DNA of 64,000 bases from Aegilops tauschii subsp. strangulata (Eukaryota > Streptophyta > Magnoliopsida > Poales > Poaceae). Location: assembly GCF_002575655.3 (NCBI RefSeq), contig NC_053039.3:243762622-243826621 (forward strand), written 5' to 3'. Positions 58,422-64,000 of the stretch are shown here, piece after piece. Below the pieces are notes generated by a model. The model saw only the letters and a list, made by a program, of their open reading frames with translations, was not told the origin of the DNA and ran no database searches. The position numbers and the translations under genes were made by a program. The number at the start of each line of letters is the position of its first letter. Position 1 is the stretch's first letter.

Positions 58422-59931
58422 TGTAAGTGCATCTAGTGCCCCTTAGTGATTTTGGTGTATTGAAGACTTATAGGTTAAGGGACTAATGTGTTTATGAGTG
58501 TACACATGTCTATAAGTCTATGAGGAGTTTGATATTTACAGAGAAAGTCGACCCCTAAAAATGAAGTTCTTCATCTGAAGACTTTGGATTTCTGAAGACT
58601 TTCTGAAGACTTTGAAAGTGAAGAAATTGGTGTAACCCTGAAGACTTGGTATTCATACGAGGAACATGAAGCGTGAAGAATTTTGTTTTCGTAGTTTCAT
58701 TTTCTCTTTCTTTAGTCAAAGGAAACACCGTACTATTAAAGGGGGTCGAGGAAATACTAAGGAAAAATTTCCAAGTGATGCTCAACTCAAAATCCTACAC
58801 CCACCAATCCCTTCGAGTGAAGCCATTGGAAATCTCATATAGTTCAATCATATACTTCAGTGACAGAGACGAAGTTCTTCTGGTCTCTGAGAATATTGTT
58901 CTGACTGAGGAGTTAGGAATTCGCCAGTGCGGATTGCCTACACAGTGAGAAACATGATAGCCCTGAGGAATTTGATACTCAAAATTCCGACCGTTGTTGT
59001 GCTACGCGCCAGCTGTCCCAAAATATCTACCCACCTAACGGTCATATCATTGAAGGACATTTATGTCTTATCATGTCGGGCTGCTCCCTAGGCTATAAAT
59101 AGCCGCCCCCTACAACCACTAGCTGGTTGGCTGCTCCGAGAGAAACTGACACTTGTCATTTGAGAGCATCCCATCCTCCGAGGACTTTGAGCGAAAATCA
59201 TCACAGTGGGGAAAACCCAAACCCAAACACCTACAAACCCAAAGTGATTGAGCATCACTGAAGAGATTGATCCTGCGTGGATCTGACGCTTGTTACCTTT
59301 GAAGACTGTGCTTCTTCCAGACGGTTAGGCGTCATGGTCTAGAGCATCCTAGAGGAATTGTGGATCGCCAAGTGACCGAGTTTGTGAAGGTTCGGAAGTC
59401 ACCTGAAGACTTACCACGAGTGATTGGGCGAGGTCTGTGTGACCTTAGCTCAAGGAGAATACGGTGAGGACTGTGTGTCCGGGACTGTGTGTCCTCAGGT
59501 TTAAATACCTAGCCGCTCCAACTAGATGTACAACTGAGATAGCAGTTGGAACTGGTCTACCAAATCATTGTCTTCACCAAGCTTACTGGTTCTATTTCCT
59601 CAACCCTTCCATTTCCTCATTACAGTTGTTGTGTGCTTGTTCATATCTGTTTGAAGACTTTGACTGAAGACTTTCTCAATTTCCTCAGTTCAATTTCTTC
59701 AGTCTGTTTGTCTTCACCCTGTGTTATCCTGTGATTACGCTTTCTGTACTCTGTGCTTGTCTTCATTTCATCATGATGACTATGCTTGTGTCTTGTTATG
59801 TTTACTTTTGAGTACTTATTCCGCTGCTAGTTGTTCTTCGCTAAGGAATTTCCTCACCGGCAAATTCCTCAGTGAAGAATTCATAAAAATCACCTATTCA
59901 CCCCCCCTCTAGTCGATATAACGCACTTTCA
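58422..59931 (+). repeat. Copia 5' LTR (TGTAAGTGCATCTAGTGCC type)
   Basis: It starts TGTAAGTGCATCTAGTGCCC and ends AACGCACTTTCA, 1510 bp. The TATA box TATAAAT is at 59094-59100. A primer-binding site TGGTATCAGAGC complementary to initiator tRNA-Met begins at 59934. TGAAGACTT is repeated many times throughout the LTR, an internal repeat character of this family. Confidence 0.92.
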
Positions 59932-59998
59932 ATTGGTATCAGAGCAAGGTACTCCCTTGTTCTGTGTGATTTTGGTTTAACCGCCTGGAGTTTTAGTT

Positions 59999-60310
59999 AT
60001 GTCGACCAGAGGAATGAAGACTGTGTCATGTCCCATCTTTGACGGTCACGAGTATCCCAAGTGGAAGGCCATGATGAAGAAGCGCCTCATGGCGATGAAC
60101 AACGAGCTGTGGACCGTCACTGAGATTGGTCTGACCGATCTGTGCAAGATGGCGGAAGCTGATGACATTCGCAAGTACACTATGCTCAATCTCACGGCGA
60201 AGGACGTCATCTGCTCCTGTCTGTCTCAAAATCAGTTCAGGAACATCATGCATCTCGATCATGCGAAGCTTATCTGGGACCGTCTCTCTGAGGTCTATGA
60301 AGGTCATTGA
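59999..60310 (+). pseudogene. Copia gag, N-terminal part
   Basis: It begins 54 nt after the primer-binding site with MSTRGMKTVSCPIFDGHEYP and contains the Copia gag phrase WDRLSEVYEG before a TGA. The coding continues downstream in a different frame with a block evidently missing, because the gag core and zinc knuckle expected next are absent. Confidence 0.75.
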
Positions 60311-60358
60311 ACTCGTCATGATTCCTGGTTTGAGGATTTCAAGGAATCTCTCAAAGCG

Positions 60359-61744
60359 ATGACATTTGAACCAAAATCATCATCCTCTTCATCATGCCTT
60401 ATGGCAAAAAGTGCTGAGGTAACTGAATGCTACCTATCCGAGTCTAGTGATGATGAATCTGGTGATGAATTTGGACCCAGTTATGTCAAACTTGCTTCCC
60501 TTGCCACTAAACAACAAAGAGCTTTGGAAAGAGTTCAATACATGCTAAATAAGAGCGATGATATGTTGGGTGAAGAAAAGGATCAGTCGAAAGCCTTGGC
60601 TGAGAGTCTTCAGAGACTTCAGACTAGGTTTGACAACCTTCAAGGTCATCATAACACTCTCTTATCTGATCATGAGAAACTTTCTTATGAATTTCTTCAA
60701 AGAAAGCAAGACCTTGAGAAGCTAAGAGTGGGTTATGAAGATCTTCAGAAGGAGCGTGATTCATTACTTGCTCAACAAATCAGCGTTGCTCAGGAAGAAT
60801 TTGTTCCTCCATGTTTGAATTGCATTGAACGTGAATCTACTAATTCTTCACCTGAATGTTCAAATGCTTCTAATGTTACAAATTCTTCACCTGCCTCTGC
60901 TATCACTAATTCCTCATCTGAGGACATTGCTAGTATCACTGATGATGCAAGGCTGAAGGAATTGTACATGACAGGCATGTACAAAAGCCTCAAAGGGCAT
61001 CAGACTCTTTGTGATGTGCTTAAAAAGCAGATCCTCAACATGAACCCTAGGAAAGAGGGTATTGCCTTTGAGAGGAAACTCAATGCTGATGGTACATATT
61101 GGAAGCCTGAGCAGTACCCCAAAACCTCATGGGTTGCTGCAAAGGGACCTCCAGTTGATCCATCTAATCTATCTCGCTTTACATGTGAATCTCCTCATTC
61201 TTCTGATGAGTCATTTGACTCCAAGTATAAACTGTTCAAAAATCAGACTGGTGAAGTATTTGCTAGATATGTTGGCACTAACTGCAGGAACGGTTCCCCT
61301 ATGAAGAAAATCTGGGTTCCCAAAAGATGCCTTGAAAGTCTTCAGGTGAATGTCCTCATGACACCACCTGTGAAGAATAGGAACCCCATATCAAATTCTT
61401 CATATGGACCAAATTCTTCATATGGATCCAAGTCCTCATACGGACCAAATTCCTCACATGGATCAAATTCCTCAAAAGGATCAAAGTCCTCATATGATCA
61501 TCATCGTGCTAACAACTCTGTTTCGCAGGGAAGAGCTAAGGGCTATGAATATGAGCATTATTCTTCTAACCATTATGTTCATAAGTCCTCGAAGAATTTC
61601 TCTGCTTATTCATATGCTTATCCTAGCTCCTCTTATGTGAAACGAAATGGACTGGCTTCTATGCCACCTTTCTCGTATGGAGCTCGCAGAGTGATGAACT
61701 CTTTTCCACCCCTTCAGATGTGGGTGGTGAAGAAAAAGAACTAA
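60359..61744 (+). pseudogene. Copia gag, C-terminal coiled-coil part
   Basis: 461 codons are open. Residues about 50-150 form a strong coiled coil (ALERVQYMLNKSDDML, LQTRFDNLQGHHNTLLSDHE). A Ser/Asn-rich stretch follows (SPECSNASNVTNSSP). Near residues 340-385 is a tandem array of NSSYGPNSSYGSKSSYGP-type units of 6 residues, then a Tyr/Ser-rich tail. No CCHC knuckle is seen. The apparent start is only the first ATG after the gag break. Confidence 0.7.
61390..61500. repeat. 18-bp coding minisatellite in the Copia gag
   Basis: About six units of AATTCTTCATATGGACCA and variants (AAGTCCTCATACGGACCA, AATTCCTCACATGGATCA) encode the repeated N/K-S-S-Y/H-G-P/S hexapeptide. Confidence 0.88.
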
Positions 61745-61928
61745 TCTCTTATGCAGGGTCAGGTCTCCAGACATGCGTAAATGTCTGAAGAATTTGCTGG
61801 AGACCTGAGACTGCCTGAAAGGACACAGGATAATCATGAAGAAATGAACTTTGATGAAATTGATCTGATGAATTGATGTCATATTCTTCACTGATGAAGT
61901 ATATGAGTTCGTAAGCTGCACTAATTCA

Positions 61929-62844
61929 TCTGCAGGATGATCAACCCAAAGCCACTGAGTGGGTCCTCGATAGTGGATGTACAAATCACATGACTGGTGA
62001 CAAGAATCTCTTGATGGATGCTCCCTTATCTCCATCGCATCTGAAGCATATCATCTTCGCTGACAAAGGCAAAAGTCAGGTATTGGGTCTAGGTAAGGTT
62101 GCGATCTCAAAGGATCAACACATGGACAAAGTCATGCTTGCCGAGTCCTTAGGATACAACCTCATGTTTGTCTCAATGCTTTGCGATCTTGATATGGTTG
62201 TTGTCTTTGGCAAGTATCGTTGTGTTGTGATCATGGAAGGTGACAATTCCAAAGTCTTCGAAGGCTTTAGGAGAGGAGACTTGTATATTGTTGATTTCTC
62301 TTCAGGACCACAACCAGGCGTGTGCCTACTTGCAAAAGCTTCAGAAGGCTGGCTATGGCATCGACGACTTGGTCATGCAGGCATGAGGAATTTGCACACG
62401 CTTGCAAAGAAGAAGCATGTCATTGGCATTGAGAATGTCAAATTCCTCAAGGATCACTTATGTGGAGCCTGTGAAGCTGGAAAGATGACCAAGGCCAAGC
62501 ATCCAGCGAAGACTATCATGACCACTACTCGACCATTTGAATTGCTTCACATGGATCTCTTCGGTCCTAATCATTATTCTGCAGTTTCAAATGATGCATC
62601 TCAATATGGCTTTGTTATTGTTGATGATTACTCTCGTTACACATGGGTACACATTGTTACTTACAAACATGAAGTGCAGGAAGTCTTCAAACGATTTTCC
62701 TCGAGGGCTTCAACCAACTTTGGTGTGAAGATCAAGCACATCAGAAGTGACAACGGAACCGGGTTCAAGAATTCTGGTCTTGATGACTATCTTGATGAAC
62801 TTGGTATTACTCATGAGTTATCTGCTCCTTATACTCCTCAGTAG
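61929..62844 (+). pseudogene. Copia protease and integrase (N-terminal and core)
   Basis: WVLDSGCTNHMTG near 61963 is the Copia aspartic protease active-site phrase. GAG-pre-integrase follows (LWHRRLGHAGMRNL near 62355), with the zinc-binding pair H..H and CGACEAGK near 62465. The DDE core then gives LLHMDLFGPNHYS (first D, about 62550) and IRSDNGTGFKN (second D, about 62745). The frame ends with a TAG at 62842-62844, directly before the segment bearing the catalytic glutamate. Confidence 0.85.
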
Positions 62845-63447
62845 AATGGCGTCGTGGAGCGCAAGAACAGGACTCTTGCTGAGATGGCTTGCACTATGCT
62901 TGATGAATACAAGACGCCTCGTCGTTTCTGGATTGATGCAATTGATACTATGTGCCACATCATCAACAGAGTATATCTTCACAAATTTTTCAAGAAGACT
63001 GCCTATGAACTCCTCACTGACAAGAAACCCAATGTGAGTTATTTCAAAGTCTTCGGTGCTAAATGTTGGATTAGAGATCCTCATCACAACTCTAAATTTG
63101 CACCGAAAGCACATGAAGGTTTCATGCTTGCTTACGGAAAGGACTCGCACACCTACAAAGTATTCAACAACGTTCTTCACAAGGTTGTTGAAACTGTAGA
63201 TGTGCGGTTCGATGAAACTAATGGCTCGCAAAGAGAGCACCTACCTTCTGTGATAGATGAACCAGCACCTGAGGAATCTATCAAGTTCAAGGCTACTAAG
63301 GATGTCATCCCTACCGAAGAATCTGCTGTAGAATTCATTCCAGAACGTGAAGAATGTCGAGCTGAGGCACCTGAAGAAAATGGTGCTGAAGAAAATGCTG
63401 ATCAAATTCCTCGACGACAACCAGCTCATCCTCACGTTGCAAAATAA
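62845..63447 (+). pseudogene. Copia integrase C-terminal part
   Basis: It continues in frame after the TAG with NGVVERKNRTLAEMA, which carries the catalytic E, then RFWIDAIDTMCHIINRVYL, SYFKVFGAKCWI and an acidic spacer (EENGAEENADQ). It ends with a TAA at 63445, again a single nonsense change in a frame that continues. Confidence 0.82.
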
Positions 63448-64000
63448 GTGCAAATTGAGAAGATCATCGATGACATTGAAGCACCAGGTCCTCTCACACA
63501 CTCAAGAGCTTCACATTTATCTAACTTTTGTGGGCACTTTGCTTTTGTCTCTATCACAGAGCCCACTAAGGTAGATGAAGCATTTCTGGAGCCTGAGTGG
63601 ATTCAGGCCATGCAAGAAGAATTACATCAGTTCGAGCTCAACAACGTCTGGGAACTGGTCAATCGTCCAGATCCTCGCAAGCACAATATCATTGGCACAA
63701 AGTGGATCTACCGCAACAAGCAAGATGAAAATGGCCTTGTGGTGAGGAATAAGGCTCGGCTTGTAGCTCAAGGCTACACACAGGTTGAAGGAATTGATTT
63801 CGATGAAACTTTTGCACCTGTTGCTAGACTTGAGTCTATTCGCATATTACTTTCTTATGCTAACCATCATGATATCAATTTATATCAAATGGATGTGAAA
63901 AGTGCATCCCTCTATGGCATCAAGCAGGCCCCTCGGGCGTGGTATGATACTTTGAAGGAATTTCTCATGAAGAAAGTCTTCAAACCCGATTCACTCGACC
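63448..64000 (+). pseudogene. Copia reverse transcriptase, internally deleted, truncated by the window
   Basis: Start of the Copia [70 protein letters not shown], then QMDVKSA. The text jumps in frame from there to [13 protein letters not shown] at about 63910. The conserved block that normally separates these motifs (about 60 codons) is missing, so the polymerase fold is lost. The YVDD box would lie past 64000. Confidence 0.82.

Larger units (their letters stand above)
59932..64000 (+). mobile_element. Copia interior, Sirevirus-like layout, decayed and cut by the window end
   Basis: Order: primer-binding site, gag (two parts), protease, integrase, reverse transcriptase. Integrase before RT defines Copia. 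A long coiled-coil gag suggests the Sirevirus/Maximus group. Lesions: a stop at 60308, stops at 62842 (next to the catalytic glutamate) and 63445, and an in-frame deletion inside RT at about 63905. RNase H and the 3' LTR are beyond 64000. Confidence 0.85.

Noticed and set aside
1..64000. A previously undescribed multi-gene biological system
   Set aside because: All recognisable genes are ordinary single plant genes or transposon parts; no cluster of unknown genes with conserved spacing was found.

Overview
The window is plant nuclear DNA from a large grass genome, almost certainly a Triticeae species (wheat, Aegilops or barley group). The evidence is the repeat content (a BARE/WIS/Angela-type Copia LTR, Athila-like Gypsy LTRs beginning TGATACGTC, a CACTA end, Stowaway and Tourist MITEs) and two intron-rich genes whose products match grass proteins. 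Three low-copy genes lie in an island from about 25.4 to 50.1 kb, between blocks of nested transposable elements. I found no bacterial operon, CRISPR array, rRNA or tRNA gene, and no undescribed biological system that I can support. The points of interest concern gene structure and transposon stratigraphy.

Left block (1-25.1 kb): a minus-strand BARE/Angela-type element (decayed interior 1-3378, LTR 3379-5123); a two-exon 3' gene fragment (5125-5515); a CACTA terminal region ending at 8911; the 3' part of one Gypsy element (8912-13694); a decayed Gypsy element with gag, protease, RT, RNase H and integrase (13695-22230); an inverted piece of the same LTR family with a Stowaway MITE inside it; a Mutator-like element with a perfect 9-bp target duplication that carries a gene fragment; and a long fold-back element.

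Gene island: (1) an intron-less BAHD acyltransferase of 450 aa (25618-26970, +). (2) A complete ECM29-type proteasome-associated HEAT-repeat gene (29785-47113, +). I resolved 35 coding exons whose phases all agree, giving 1812 aa, with one GC-AG intron and several transposons in introns. (3) A complete hydroxymethylglutaryl-CoA lyase gene (47491-49936, -), with 8 coding exons and 387 aa, whose stop codon lies 377 bp from that of ECM29 in tail-to-tail order. ECM29 acts in proteasome quality control, HMG-CoA lyase in mitochondrial leucine and ketone-body metabolism, and the BAHD enzyme in specialised acylation. Nothing suggests that the three work together.

Right block (51.3-64 kb): a 3.5-kb Harbinger-like element carrying a broken minus-strand ORF that is split by a BARE/Angela-type solo LTR with a 5-bp target duplication; a tRNA-derived SINE-like copy; a second, truncated Harbinger-like piece; a Gypsy 5' LTR with a gag-like leader ORF; and, nested in that, a Copia element of Sirevirus-like layout that runs off the window end.

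Exon boundaries were called by eye from GT/AG signals and reading phase. Family names come from remembered sequence character, not a database search.
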